Assembly (NCBI GenBank): GCA_024196135.1
Contig: JAMQCK010000730.1
Coordinates: 1 to 16,959 of the forward strand
DNA: 16,959 bases
Source of the DNA: Pleurotus ostreatus/Saccharomyces cerevisiae fusant
Taxonomy: Eukaryota > Opisthokonta
Direction of reading: 5' to 3'
Every line of letters begins with the position of its first letter. The first letter of the stretch is position 1. Of this stretch, positions 7,578 through 16,959 are shown in pieces. Position numbers and translations under genes: made by a program. The notes below the pieces were generated by a model. That model saw only the letters and a list, made by a program, of their open reading frames with translations, searched no databases and had not been told where the DNA came from.

Positions 7578-10500
7578 ATGGTACTACCCACTAGCCCAGG
7601 TGGGCGCGGATACACGACCGTCATAGACGAGGACGAGGGGCAGGAGCTCGAGCAGATACGGTGCGTGGTCCACACCCGCGAACTCAGCCGCGACTGACAT
7701 GACGTCGCAGGCGCTATGAGGACTTCACCACTATAGGTATGCGCATACGCCGTGTAACTGAAGGACCGCGCGCATACTGACGCGATTGGAAGACTGGGTA
7801 CAGGATGCGATCCTGGAGCGCAACCGACGAATACGCGCCGAGCGCCGGTTTAACGAAGCGTTGCATAATGGGCGCGGCCGAATGGGTATCTGGCTCTACG
7901 CACAAGCCCGACGCGCGCTCAACGCGTCGCAGAGCTGGCTAGTAGTCAGTCTCGTCGGTGCGTGCTCACACCCTCCGCCTTAGACATGCGCTCATGCTTC
8001 ACCCTCCCCCCATCTCCTTCCCCGCCACCTCACAGGCATCTGCATCGGCATCAACGCAGCACTGATCTCAATTATAACCGAATGGCTCTCCGACCTCAAG
8101 ATGGGGTACTGCTCGGACGGGTGGTGGCTGAACCAGAACTTCTGCTGCTGGGAGATCGACGCGGACGCGGAGGAGACGGACGCGTGCGATTCGTGGCATC
8201 CCTGGAGCACGAACAGCGTCGCACGCTGGTTCATATATGTGTTGTTCGCGGTGCGTGGAGTGTTCAGTTGGCAAGGGGGCGTTGACGCTGATGTGGACTG
8301 CACAGATGAGCTTCTCCTTCCTGGCCGCCCATCTGGTGCGCACGCTGGCGAAGTATGCGGCGGGGTCAGGCATTTCAGAGATCAAGTGCATATTGGCGGG
8401 CTTCATCATGCAGGGGTTCCTCGGGTTCTCGACCTTGTTCGTGAAGAGCTTAACTCTTGTACGTTCATTGTCCACTCCCCTCGCATCTCCCAGCAGCTCA
8501 CACCATCGAAGCCCCTCGTCATCGCGTCCGGTTTGTCCGTCGGCAAGGAAGGGCCGTCAGTACACGTCGCATCCTGCATTGGGTACAGTGTCGCGGGTTT
8601 GTTCGACAAGTTCAGACGAAGCCATGGTGTGTAGCTTGCCGCACATGTTATGCGCCAGCTCACGCGGTTCAGGAAGAATGCGAGACATGATTACCGCCGC
8701 CTCTGCCGCCGGCGTCGCTGTCGCGTTCGGTGCACCCATCGGAGGGGTACTGTTTTCTATTGAGGTCGGCTGACGATTTACTCTCCGCCGACATCCACTG
8801 ACGCGCGCATGCAGGAAATGAGCCACTCCTTCAGTATCAAGACGATGTGGCGAAGTTTCTTCTGTGCGCTTATGGCGACGTTCACGCTGTCCGTACGTGT
8901 CCTGTCCCTCACTTGTTCTCTCCATGGCCTTAATCACTCGACAGGCGATGAACCCGTACCGCACCGGAAAGCTCGTACTGTTCCAGGTCACGTACGACCG
9001 CGACTGGCATTTCTTCGAGATCATGTTCTTCATCATCCTTGGGATCTTCGGAGTGAGTCTCCTACTCTGTGTCACTGCTACACTTTCTCAACGTGCTGCA
9101 GGGTCTGTACGGCGCGTTCGTCGTCAAATTCAACATGCAAGTCGCGGCGTTCAGACGGAAGCACCTGGCCAATCACGGCGTCGCCGAAGCAGTATTCCTT
9201 GCTACCATTACCGCCATGATAGGTTAGTGGCCTGAAGTCTGCATTGGCGGTTTCTGAAGACCTTCGCTAGGGTATTCCAACCGTTTCTCAGGATCGACAT
9301 GACTGAAAGTATGGCCATCCTCTTCAAGGAGTGTGATAACACAGCCGGCGCGCTCTGTCAGTAAGTGGAATACCAGCGCGTCAGGGCGTATGACGTGTGC
9401 CAACGGCCTCACAGAACCTCGATGCAGTGGCGGATGGTGAACTCCCTCTTTCTGGCGACGATTATACGCATCGGGCTGGTCGTCGTCTCCTATGGCGCCA
9501 AGGTGCCGGCCGGTATCTTTGTACCATCTATGGCTGTCGGGGCGTACTTCGGGCGCATGGTTGGGATCCTCGTCCGTGCTCTTTACAGGCGAGTTCTCGA
9601 AACATTCGCGGTGACGAGGTAGCTGACGGCCGTCCCTATAGAGCCTACCCGCAATCTGGCATCTTCGCTGTCTGCGCGCCGGACCTGCCCTGTATCACCC
9701 CCGGCACTTACGCGTTCCTCGGCGCGGCTGCAACCCTCAGGTGCGTGCAACGACCCCGCGGAAGCGACGTCCGTGGCTGAGACTAGCTCGCTCCCTCCTT
9801 CCCTCAGCGGCGTCATGCGAATCACAGTGACGGTTGTCGTCATCATGTTCGAGCTTACCGGCGCGCTGACCTACATCTTGCCAACGATGGTAAGTGGCAT
9901 GATCTCAGGCGGTGGGGCGTCATGATGACATGGAAATTCTTCGTACACTAGATTGTTCTTCTCGTCACGAAGGCGGTTGGCGACTTCCTCGGCACGCCTG
10001 GCATTGCGGACGAGTCAATCAGGTTCAATGGGTTCCCTATCCTGGAGAAGGAGGACCACGCGTACAATGTTTCGGGTAGGCGCGAAAACCATTTGGTGGT
10101 ACCGGTTTGGCCTAATCTTTCATTTGCTAGTATCTGCCGCAATGAAAAAGGACCTGTACGTGTTCCAGGAGCGGGGGATGAAGGTGAAGGACGTAGGCGA
10201 GTGGGGACTGTCATGGGAAGCGGTTTGGGGGTCTAATAGCCTCTCAGAGGATCTATTGGGGTCGACAAGCGTGAAGGGCTTCCCGATTGTGTCCGCGTCT
10301 GCAACTGGGCCATCGCAGGCGATGCACGGGTACATTGGGCGCTCGGAGGTCCGTTATGTCATCGGTAGGTCTGCCACTTGGAGAGCGCCATGCCACTGAC
10401 GCGAGGAAATCGCTAGAGCGCGCGCGGAAGGTCCAAGGCATTACAGACGACACGCCGTGTACCTTCTTGCCGCAAGACGAGAGCGAGCGAGACGTCACGG

Positions 10501-11011
10501 ACCTGGGTGACGGGCAGTCGGTCGGTATAGAGGACGACCTACCGCTGGAGGTGCTGGATGCGACTGCGTCACCGGAGGGTTTAAAGTTGTGGCCCTGGGT
10601 GAACCAGGTATGTGTATCTGTGCGGCGTAACGACCTCCCCATCCTCGTCGATAGAGCTGATGGCATGGCCCCACAGACGCCATTTAGTGTGTCTCCACAC
10701 CTCCCTCTGGAAATCGTGATGCAATTGTTCAAGCGCATGGGGTGCGTGTTCTCTTGATGAATCTTTGAGGGTTGCTTCTGATGGCGGGATGCAGGCCACG
10801 CGTCATCCTGGTGGAGGACCAAGGGCGCCTTGTTGGGCTGGTGACGGTCAAGGACGTGCTCCGCTTCATCGCTCGAGAGAAGCCCGGGCAGCACGATTCT
10901 TTCGAGGCCCGTGGGGGGCTTGATGGACTGCTAGAGGAGTCCATGTCGTGGGGACAGGGATTCATGGACCGTATACGAAGCATGGGCTGGCGCGCCTTCC
11001 GCCGCCGTTAA
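7578..11011 (+). CDS. GEF1: CLC-family chloride/proton exchanger (Gef1-like) with two CBS domains; apparent 1-nt deletion
   Basis: About 19 exons give about 808 residues if one missing base is allowed for. ATG 7578 follows an in-frame stop and begins [19 protein letters not shown]; the stop TAA is 11009-11011. Motifs in order: '[14 protein letters not shown]' (family GSGIPE), '[14 protein letters not shown]' with the gating Glu, '[20 protein letters not shown]' with the Glu used for proton transfer in exchangers, '[19 protein letters not shown]' (GxFxP) and '[12 protein letters not shown]' with the anion-contacting Tyr. The tail holds CBS1 ('FPIVSASA...[12 protein letters not shown]') and CBS2 ('[20 protein letters not shown]'). 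Both Glu residues suggest an endosomal/Golgi Cl-/H+ exchanger like Gef1 rather than a plasma-membrane channel. At 9285-9292 the conserved [13 protein letters not shown] run is broken by one missing base. One intron (9589-9641) is GC-AG. Confidence 0.93.
9589..9641 (+). other. GC-AG intron in the CLC gene
   Basis: The exon ends ...CTTTACAG and the intron begins GCGAGT. It contains a GCTGAC branch-like site and ends CCCTATAG before AGCCTACCC. Only this junction keeps the conserved frame ([14 protein letters not shown]). The nearest GT (9592) would leave the wrong phase. GC-AG introns are a known minor class spliced by the major spliceosome. Confidence 0.72.
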
Positions 11012-11197
11012 ATACCTCGCCTACCTATTTTATTATCGCGGGTTCATTTGGGAAGAAGCACCCCCGGCGGACCGAGTTCGCCGAAACCGGGGCCCCGAGA
11101 TTCGAGGCGCGGAAGTAAATGGAGAAAGCGGTGCATGATGATATGAACGGGACCATCCCTCTCCTGTGACGCACGATGTCCCACGGTTCGACAGCCG

Positions 11198-11204
11198 TAT
11201 ATAT
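11198..11204 (+). promoter_or_regulatory. TATA box of the 72-residue gene
   Basis: TATATAT lies 82 bp upstream of the ATG at 11286. It is followed by a pyrimidine-rich stretch and a C/A-rich leader ending in CATCAACA before ATG, which is a usual layout for an expressed fungal gene. Confidence 0.55.
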
Positions 11205-11285
11205 GGAGCGCCTGCTGCTCCCATTTTCCCCCACCGCATATCTGCACCTTCGCAACCAACTACACCTTCCTCATCACCATCAACA

Positions 11286-11553
11286 ATGACTCTCGCAACA
11301 CCCGAGGCCCGCGCACAGTACTCGCACCAGCTCGCGATGTACACACTCCGTCAGTTCGTGGAGGCGCGCAAATCCCTGGACTTGGATCGGGACGCGAAGA
11401 GGAAGCTCCCCCCATCGCATGCGCGCGATCCGCGAGCGATGCAGGCCCTCCAGAATGGTGCGTACACTTGATCACCTTCCCTCGCGCATATCCTTACACT
11501 CCACAGAACGAGCCGCATTGAAGGGCACCCACCAAGTGCGCGCAACGTCATGA
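11286..11553 (+). CDS. Small uncharacterised protein, 72 residues, two exons
   Basis: Exon 1 runs from ATG 11286 to the G following CAGAAT, with a donor GTGCGT near 11459. The intron, about 49 nt long, ends CTCCACAG near 11507. Exon 2 adds ERAALKGTHQVRATS and stops at TGA 11551-11553. The protein begins MTLATPEARAQYSHQLAMYT and is helical and strongly charged in the middle ('RKSLDLDRDAKRKLPPSHAR'), with no signal peptide or membrane segment. Support comes from the clean intron that keeps the frame, the TATA box 82 bp upstream and the A-rich start context. I recognise no family; a small soluble or assembly-factor-like protein is possible but unproven. Confidence 0.55.
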
Positions 11554-11897
11554 GCGCCCTCCACCATATACCTCTCGTCGTAATTTATACAAGGTGTGTC
11601 TTCCCTCCCCTTCCCCTCTGCCACCCTCGCTCACACCCTCCCCAGGGACAGCATCGCACCATGACCTGTTCTCCTGCACTCGCACATCTCGCATTTTGTC
11701 TGTATTATAGTTTGCATACCACACTGCTCTCATACGTATACTCGCAACACCCGTCTTTGCGAACGCTACGCACTACACAGCCATGGCCGCCCCGCATGTA
11801 CCGCATACATACAACACCATCACATAGACCGAGCCCGCCCAGCCGGCTCTGCGATATAATATACTCACACACTGGGCGGAAAGGGCGCCTCACAATG

Positions 11898-11990
11898 CCC
11901 TTCCCAGTTGTTTTGTTCCTTCCCAACTGTTTGCGTCCTTCCAGCCGTTCTCGTTCTTCCAATCCCGTCCTTCCCAGCCATTCGCGTTCT
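11898..11990 (+). repeat. Degenerate ~19-20-bp pyrimidine-rich tandem repeat, about five units
   Basis: Successive units start near 11898, 11918, 11937, 11956 and 11969 and share the pattern CCTTCCCANCNGTTNGCGTT. Examples are CCTTCCCAACTGTTTGCGT and CCTTCCAGCCGTTCTCGTT; the fourth unit is shortened to about 13 bp. The array is imperfect enough to be old. Confidence 0.6.
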
Positions 11991-12198
11991 CGTCCCTCCC
12001 CGCAGCGCTGAGATCTTCGCCCACTACAAATGGGCATCTTCTGCGCTACAAATCGTGACGCAAGTTCCGCCCTTGCCAACATCCGAAGCGGTTGAAGCGG
12101 TTTTGCCAGAGTTTGCCGGCCAAAGAAGCCATGACGCAAGGATTTTCGCGGGTACATATCGGGCGCTTTCGCAGGCGGTAGGCACTTGCCCTGAATGA

Positions 12199-12282
12199 CG
12201 AGGGCTGCGAAATGGGGTCCGAGAGCTACGAGATGGCGCCCGAGAGCCATGGAATGATAGTCGAGAGCTACGAAAGGGTGTT
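12199..12282 (+). repeat. 21-bp tandem repeat, four units
   Basis: Four head-to-tail units of exactly 21 bp start at 12199, 12220, 12241 and 12262. All begin CGAG; two share CGAGAGCTACGA, and the others differ at several positions (CGAGGGCTGCGA, CGAGAGCCATGG). The period is a multiple of three, so it also produces a repeated peptide pattern in any frame, without other evidence of coding. Confidence 0.7.
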
Positions 12283-12649
12283 GCACAGCCGAGTATCCCC
12301 CGCTCCGCTGGCACTGGGTGGCACAGGACACAGGTCATTTGTAGTCGGTGCACAGCTGGCCGCGAGACGAAGCAGCTGAGACGAGACGAATGCAGGCTGC
12401 GGTTTGTAGGCTCAGAAGTCAGACGACGAGGGGAAGGAAGGCGACAAGGGGAATGGGCACGGTAGAACCTCCGTCGGCGCGACTGTAGACCCATCACGAT
12501 GGTGAGTTATACAGACCCAGGGTATCACCATTATATAGGCCGCGAACAAATACAAGCATTATCATCCTTTCTTGATCGTCAGTCCCCTCAACCCTCACTT
12601 GATAATCTCTCGCGAATACCGGTCGTGGGCTCTAGGCTCGACTCATTTC

Positions 12650-13888
12650 TCACTTCGCCGGCTTGACGCCCTTGTCCTCGGTCTCGAACGGGTTCTCCGC
12701 GTACTCCAGGTCGTCATCGTCGTCCGACGGTTTCGGCGACGGATCGCGGACGAGGGAGACCGGGCGTTTGGGGAGGATGCCGAGCTTGCCTGAGCGCAAC
12801 GTCAATAATACACGATAGGGCAAGAATGCAATTACTCACCACCATCTATGGGCCGCGAACTGCGGCTCGTGGGCCGTGGCGCGGGGGACGGCGAGGGCGA
12901 TACATCATAGCCCTGCGAGGAGCGCCCCGCCTCCGCCGCAGGAGGGCTACCCAAGCGGATGGGCTCCGAGTCCTCATAGTGCGCAGCCGCGGCCTCATGC
13001 GACCGCCGCGCGCTTGACTCTTGCGATCTCCTGTACGGCTGGTAGTTCGCATTCGGCGACGCCGCCCACTGCGCTTGCTGCTGTGGCGCCTGCGAGCCCG
13101 ACGCTCCCCCTCCGTTGTTATTCGTATCAAGCTCCTGGATCTTCGCCTTCACTTTGGAGAAGAGGCTGCCAAGCGTCTTCCCGGCGGTCTCGCCGAACTG
13201 CTTGACCTGCGCCTGGATGTCAGACATTGTGTCGTTCCCGCTGTTCGGCGCGTTGTTGGTGGTGCCGCCGGGGCCCGATTGGGGCTGCCAGCCGGAGTTG
13301 GCGTAGCGGGATTGCTGCTGCTCGTAGTACATGGCGGCGGCGCGGTCATTGGCTTCTTGCTCCTCGAGCATGAGTCGACGGGCGAATTCCGCGTCGAGGT
13401 CTTCTTGCGTCTGAGGAGAGTGAGAACATAGTGGATGAGTGGGGATGTATGCACCTACTTGTGGACGCGAGGGAGCTTCTGGTGCTGCTGTCGCCTTGTA
13501 TTCTGGATCGCTCATGCCAAGCAGCATGTCGATGGCGCGGTCCTGATTGCCATTGACAGAGTCGAGTACAGACAGCCTGTGTGAATATCAGAGATAGCTC
13601 GGTAGAGGGGAACATCAATACGCACAAGATCTGGTCATCGAAGTCGGGGAACATCGCCTTCAGCGCGGCAACTCGAGGGTCCGCTGGCGGCTCGGTCTGC
13701 CCCGTCGACGCCGTATGCTGCGGCTCGGCCGTGGACGCAGGGGGAGGGGAGTCCGGCCCATCGAAGGGATTCGCGACGGCAGGCGCGACCCCAGAGGGGA
13801 TCGCCGGGGGCGGGGGAGATGGCGAGCTGGCAGAAGGCATCGCAGGCGATTCCGGGCGGCGTTCGGGAAGAGTGGGTGGGGAAGACAT
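12650..13888 (-). CDS. CUE-domain ubiquitin-binding protein (Cue5/Tollip-like)
   Basis: Four exons from ATG 13888 to TGA 12650 give about 363 residues. Introns are GTGCGT...CACAG (near 13625-13580), GTAGGT...CTCAG (near 13455-13410) and GTGAGT...CTCAG (near 12840-12795). A proline/serine-rich N-terminus precedes the CUE domain at about residues 71-113: 'DPRVAALKAMFPDFDDQIL', then 'LSVLDSVNGNQDRAIDMLLG'. It has the MFP and di-leucine motifs that contact ubiquitin. 'TQEDLDAEFARRLMLEEQEA' follows, a form I associate with fungal Cue5-type proteins, then a Q/N/S-rich region and an acidic tail 'SDDDDDLEYAENPFETED'. Cue5 relatives are adaptors for autophagy of ubiquitinated proteins. Two NPF tripeptides (near residues 40 and 350) could bind EH-domain endocytic proteins. 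Exact orthology to Cue5 versus Don1 is not settled. Confidence 0.85.
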
Positions 13889-14495
13889 GGTTAGAGCGCC
13901 CTCAGGGGGGGGAGTTTATGTAGGGGAAGGGGAAACAGGAGGGTGGACGGCGCAGTCGTCGAGGCGGTGGCGAGCAACCTTGGAGGCACAGCAACCATCG
14001 TCCTGACTCCTGACATCATCACGAACCCGTAACGGAGATCACCAGGGCCGGCAGTTGCCGGCGCATGTTGGACTTGACCTCCATCCGCACAAGGTAATCG
14101 AAAGCTCGACGTTGCGTCTCTTTGCATGCCCATAATACGGTGTCCTTCGAAGATATCAAGCGCGGATATCTCAACATGATGTGCTCACCCAAGACTGAGC
14201 TCTGCTGATTTCTACCGAAGGTTCTCAGCATAAATTGGGCACCCATATCTCGTCCTCCACCCAAGGTCTCGTGTTTCGATCCTATCTCAGCCAAGATAGC
14301 CACGACCATCTCCCGCGAGACTGCCGAACGCTTGTACTCAGAAGCTTGGCCGCTGCATACAACGATGCCGTGACCGCAGTTCCCATGCTTATCGCTGATC
14401 TGGCGCGCCTATAAAACGAGGAGCACCTCGCTATCTATGCTCTTCGACGATTGCCACATAACGTCTCTACCACCTGACCTTTCGGACAGACGGCT
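13889..14495. promoter_or_regulatory. Bidirectional promoter between CUE gene and formamidase, with GATA-site cluster
   Basis: The 607-bp spacer separates divergent start codons. On the formamidase side, four matches to HGATAR fall within 155 bp: 14282-14287 (minus), 14294-14299 (plus), 14389-14394 (minus) and 14431-14436 (minus). HGATAR is the AreA/Nit2-type GATA-factor consensus that governs nitrogen-catabolic genes in fungi. By simple base-frequency reasoning, well under one match would be expected in that span. Whether they are used is inference. I see no convincing gene inside the spacer. Confidence 0.4.
14410..14416 (+). promoter_or_regulatory. TATA box of the formamidase gene
   Basis: TATAAAA lies 80 bp upstream of the ATG at 14496, in the usual fungal position, with a pyrimidine-containing leader between. 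One GATA-type site (14431-14436) lies just downstream of it. Confidence 0.6.
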
Positions 14496-16860
14496 ATGGC
14501 GACAAAGGAGAACTCGGTAGCCCACCCTACGCTTGTACAGGTATGTATCTCGCGAATCGCTCTATACTGACTGAATACTCAGTTGACATTTCTCCCAGGT
14601 TGACCCGTTTATGTGAGCCCGAAATTAGCACTTTACCGAGACGGAGATCCTGAACTTTACCGACAGTCCAGCGGATCAGCAGAAGGTAAGTTGGAACGCC
14701 GCCGTATGATGTTGACGTCTCCGTGACCTAACCTGACCTTGATAGGGTCTGCACAATCGCTGGCAGTCAGTATGATCTTTTGTCTCCATTTTGTTGTGCT
14801 CTGAACTGTACTGTAGCCCTGACATTCCTCCCTTTGCCACCGTCAAGCCGGGCCAGGTGTTCAAGCTGGAGTGCGTCGACTGGACGGGGGCGCAAATTGG
14901 GAACAACGATTGTATGCCCCCGCTTTTCCCAACAGCGCAAGTATGGCATTAATGCTTATGCCAGTCAGCGATGATATCAAGAATGTCGACCTCACAAAGA
15001 TTCACAACCTATCTGGACCGATCGGGGTCGAGGGTGCAGAGCCCGGCGACTGTCTTGTAGTCGATATCCTTGATGGTAAAATTCGCTTCCTTCGGCACTT
15101 CCTTATAATCCTTCTGCTTAATTCTGATTACTTGTCACTCAGTTACCCCGTTCGAGAAAATGCCTTGGGGCTACACGGTGCGCGAACAACAAGCTCGACG
15201 CTGAGCTGCACGCTCATACAAGGCAGGGCATCTTCGAGTTAGAGAACGGTGGAGGGTTGTTCGGTTGGTCGCTTCATACCTTACTTTCCATGCATCCTTG
15301 ACAGCGCCATCTCAGCTCGCGAATTCAGCAGTAGGGCTGCGAAGGCCATCTGGGATTTCGAAGGTATGCTGACAGATGATGCTCTTCCAGTATATCTGAG
15401 CAACAATTATCCCAGGCGTCTACGCTACTTCCCGCCACATCCCCGGCGTCCGGTTCGCCGGCGTCAGCCATCCAGGACTCATCGGGACGGGTAAGCACAC
15501 TCACTCCCTTACACTACCGCTCCTCATCTCTCACAACCACTGACTTACCCTTCTTTCCAGCCCCCTCCCCCGAACTCCTCGCCACCTGGAACGCGCGCGA
15601 GACCGGGCTCATCGACGCACACGCTAACTCCGTCCCGCCCGTCGCCTTCGCGCCGAACCCGACTGGCGCCTACGTTGGGCAGGACCTCGACATCAAAGTC
15701 CGGGACAAGGTCGCGAAGGAGGGAGCCAGGACGATTCCGGGGAGGGAGCATGGAGGGAATTGTGATGTGAGTACGATTAGATGGAGGCGTTGGGCGGAGC
15801 GAAGATGGAGGATGTAGAGGAATAGGGGATGAGGGGCCGTTAACGATAGCGCTTCACAGATTAAGAACCTCTCCAAAGGCTCGCGATGCTACTTCCCCGT
15901 CTTTGTCCAGGGCGCGAACCTCTCCGTCGGCGATCTACACTTCTCGCAGGGTGATGTAAGTTCCTCTCTTCCTCTTGTCTATCCCCCAACCCGTATTGAC
16001 CTTCCCCACTCAATAGGGCGAAATGACCTTCTGCGGGGCCATCGAGATGGTCAGCAGCGACCTACTTACAGGCGTATGAGGCATCGTTGACTGACGAGTA
16101 CCCTCCAGGCCGGCATAATCACCCTCAAGACCTCCATCATCAAGGGCGGCGTGGAGAAGTTCGCGCTCAAGCAGCCTATCTTCATGCCTTCGCCGGTTGA
16201 TCCTATGTACTCGCAGAAGGTCGGCTCTCGGTGTTTCTGATGGCTCATCAAGTAACTGCTAAACTAACTTTGAATCCAAAGCTCATCTTCGAGGGCATCA
16301 GCGTCGACATTCGTGAGTCTATTCTTTCTGTATTGCAAGCATCGATCTCACAATCTTTCCAGACGGCGACGGCAAGCAGTACAACATGGACGCGACCGTC
16401 GCGTACAAGCAGGCCGCGCTCAACGCTATTGCATACCTCATGAAGGTACGCCACCATCGTCCTTGCTACCAACGGGACCAATTGACGACCATGAAAAGCT
16501 GGGCTACTCCCGGGAACAGGCCTGTAAGTCGTGAAGAAAAACTGCGCCTGTGATGGATGTTGACGATCCTTTAGACTTGCTTCTATCGGCCGCACCGGTC
16601 GAAAGCCATGTCGGCGCCATCGTCGTAAGCTTTAGCATCCTACGTATCTATTTCCCTGGCGCTCACAACCTGCAGGACTCACCCAACGCATGCGTCACCC
16701 TCGCCATACCGACAGGCATCTTCGACTTCGTGCGTCACCTGCTTGCTCTGCCTTCAATCCGTCTGACCCTCTTTTCCTACAGGACATCCTTCCCAAGGAA
16801 GAGGGCCTCACCTTGCGACACCTCGGAAAGTGCGCGACCCGCAGCGACGGCGTCGTCTGA
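14496..16860 (+). CDS. fmdS: Formamidase (acetamidase/formamidase family, FmdS-like)
   Basis: About 20 exons give about 421 residues, similar to Aspergillus FmdS. ATG 14496 begins MATKENSVAHPTLVQ; TGA is at 16858-16860. The family text is nearly continuous: 'VDPFIPADQQKGLHNRWHPD', 'VFKLECVDWTGAQIGNND', 'KNVDLTKIHNLSGPIGVEGA', 'AAKAIWDFEGVYATSRHIPG', 'GARTIPGREHGGNCDIKNLS', 'LSVGDLHFSQGDGEMTFCGA', 'ISVDIHGDGKQYNMDATVAY' and 'LLLSAAPVESHVGAIVDSPN'. The enzyme hydrolyses formamide to formate and ammonia in the cytosol (EC 3.5.1.49) and lets fungi use formamide as a nitrogen source. Nineteen short introns are required. Early exons are tiny: 14599-14612, 14667-14685 and 14746-14765. All joins keep the frame, so I judge the gene intact. 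GATA sites upstream fit nitrogen control. Substrate preference among short amides cannot be read from sequence. Confidence 0.93.
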
Positions 16861-16959
16861 GGCAGGTCTTGCGCTTGTCCTCGCTCGTTCATTGCGTTCT
16901 CGACACTTCTTATATCTCACTTCGTCTCCCACACGCAAGTGCTTGCAAAATCTAGTCTT

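Larger units (their letters stand above)
11554..12649. other. Gene-free region with two short tandem repeats
   Basis: This 1.1-kb stretch lies between the stop of the small plus-strand gene and the stop of the minus-strand CUE gene, so both flanking genes end here. Frames exist on both strands, but none shows splice-supported exons or a recognisable domain. Two degenerate tandem arrays (11898-11990 and 12199-12282) are the only structure I see. The first half is pyrimidine-rich on the plus strand. Confidence 0.5.

Noticed and set aside
10253..10894. Minus-strand 213-codon open frame
   Set aside because: Lies antisense to the well-supported CLC exons and CBS domain; composition is typical of a shadow frame in GC-rich coding DNA.
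11705..12331. Minus-strand 208-codon open frame
   Set aside because: No recognisable domain; its apparent peptide repeats are explained by the two DNA tandem arrays, and there is no splice or promoter support.
13350..13420. Cue5-like Atg8-interacting motif at 'SGWQPQSG'
   Set aside because: Starts like the WQP of yeast Cue5 but lacks the hydrophobic residue at the fourth position, so it is not a supported Atg8 motif.
14019..14309. Minus-strand 96-codon open frame in the divergent spacer
   Set aside because: No family resemblance and no clear introns; it lies between two divergent promoters.
14541..14650. Formamidase pseudogene call, because a TGA and a TAG follow VDPF
   Set aside because: A 54-nt intron 14613-14666 with GTGAGC and CGACAG ends removes both stops and restores the exact family sequence.
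1..16959. CRISPR array, bacterial operons or rRNA genes
   Set aside because: No regularly spaced direct repeats with unique spacers and no rRNA signatures; intron-rich genes show a eukaryotic origin.

Overview
The window looks like nuclear DNA of an Agaricomycete-type basidiomycete. All recognisable genes are cut by many introns of about 40-75 nt with GT(R)NGT-like donors, CTRAY-like branch sites and CAG/TAG acceptors. Base composition is GC-rich, intergenic gaps are short, and protein families typical of mushroom genomes are present (BTB/POZ 'LLARHS' proteins, Crinkler-type P-loop proteins). All gene models were assembled by eye from splice signals, reading frame and family motifs.

Left third (1-5438), accessory DNA. 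A Ty1/copia-type gag frame runs off the left edge on the minus strand (1-545). Its leader contains a primer-binding site that copies the anticodon arm of initiator tRNA-Met (674-690), directly beside an LTR end (691). Next comes the C-terminal part of what resembles an NmrA/Rossmann-fold protein (780-1280), apparently lacking its N-terminus. A large minus-strand gene (1479-4045) encodes a P-loop NTPase of the fungal Crinkler-associated kind with a C-terminal region resembling a degenerate restriction-endonuclease fold. Its Walker-B-like segment lies at a frame break or inside a possible alternative intron. A short BTB/POZ protein follows (4530-5438).

Middle (5673-11011), housekeeping membrane proteins in tandem on the plus strand. 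These are PIG-U/Gab1 of the GPI transamidase (5673-7304) and a Gef1-like CLC chloride/proton exchanger with two CBS domains (7578-11011). The CLC gene carries one apparent 1-nt deletion in a conserved motif and one GC-AG intron. A 72-residue two-exon protein with a good TATA box follows (11286-11553).

Right third. About 1.1 kb of gene-free DNA (11554-12649) holds two short-period tandem repeats. A CUE-domain ubiquitin-binding protein (12650-13888, minus) and a formamidase (14496-16860, plus) are divergently transcribed from a shared 607-bp spacer. The spacer has a TATA box and a cluster of GATA sites on the formamidase side. The formamidase is split into about 20 exons, including three consecutive exons of 14, 19 and 20 nt.

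I see no co-regulated cluster across the window. The only functional links I can argue are nitrogen control of the formamidase, and endomembrane roles shared loosely by PIG-U, CLC and the CUE protein.
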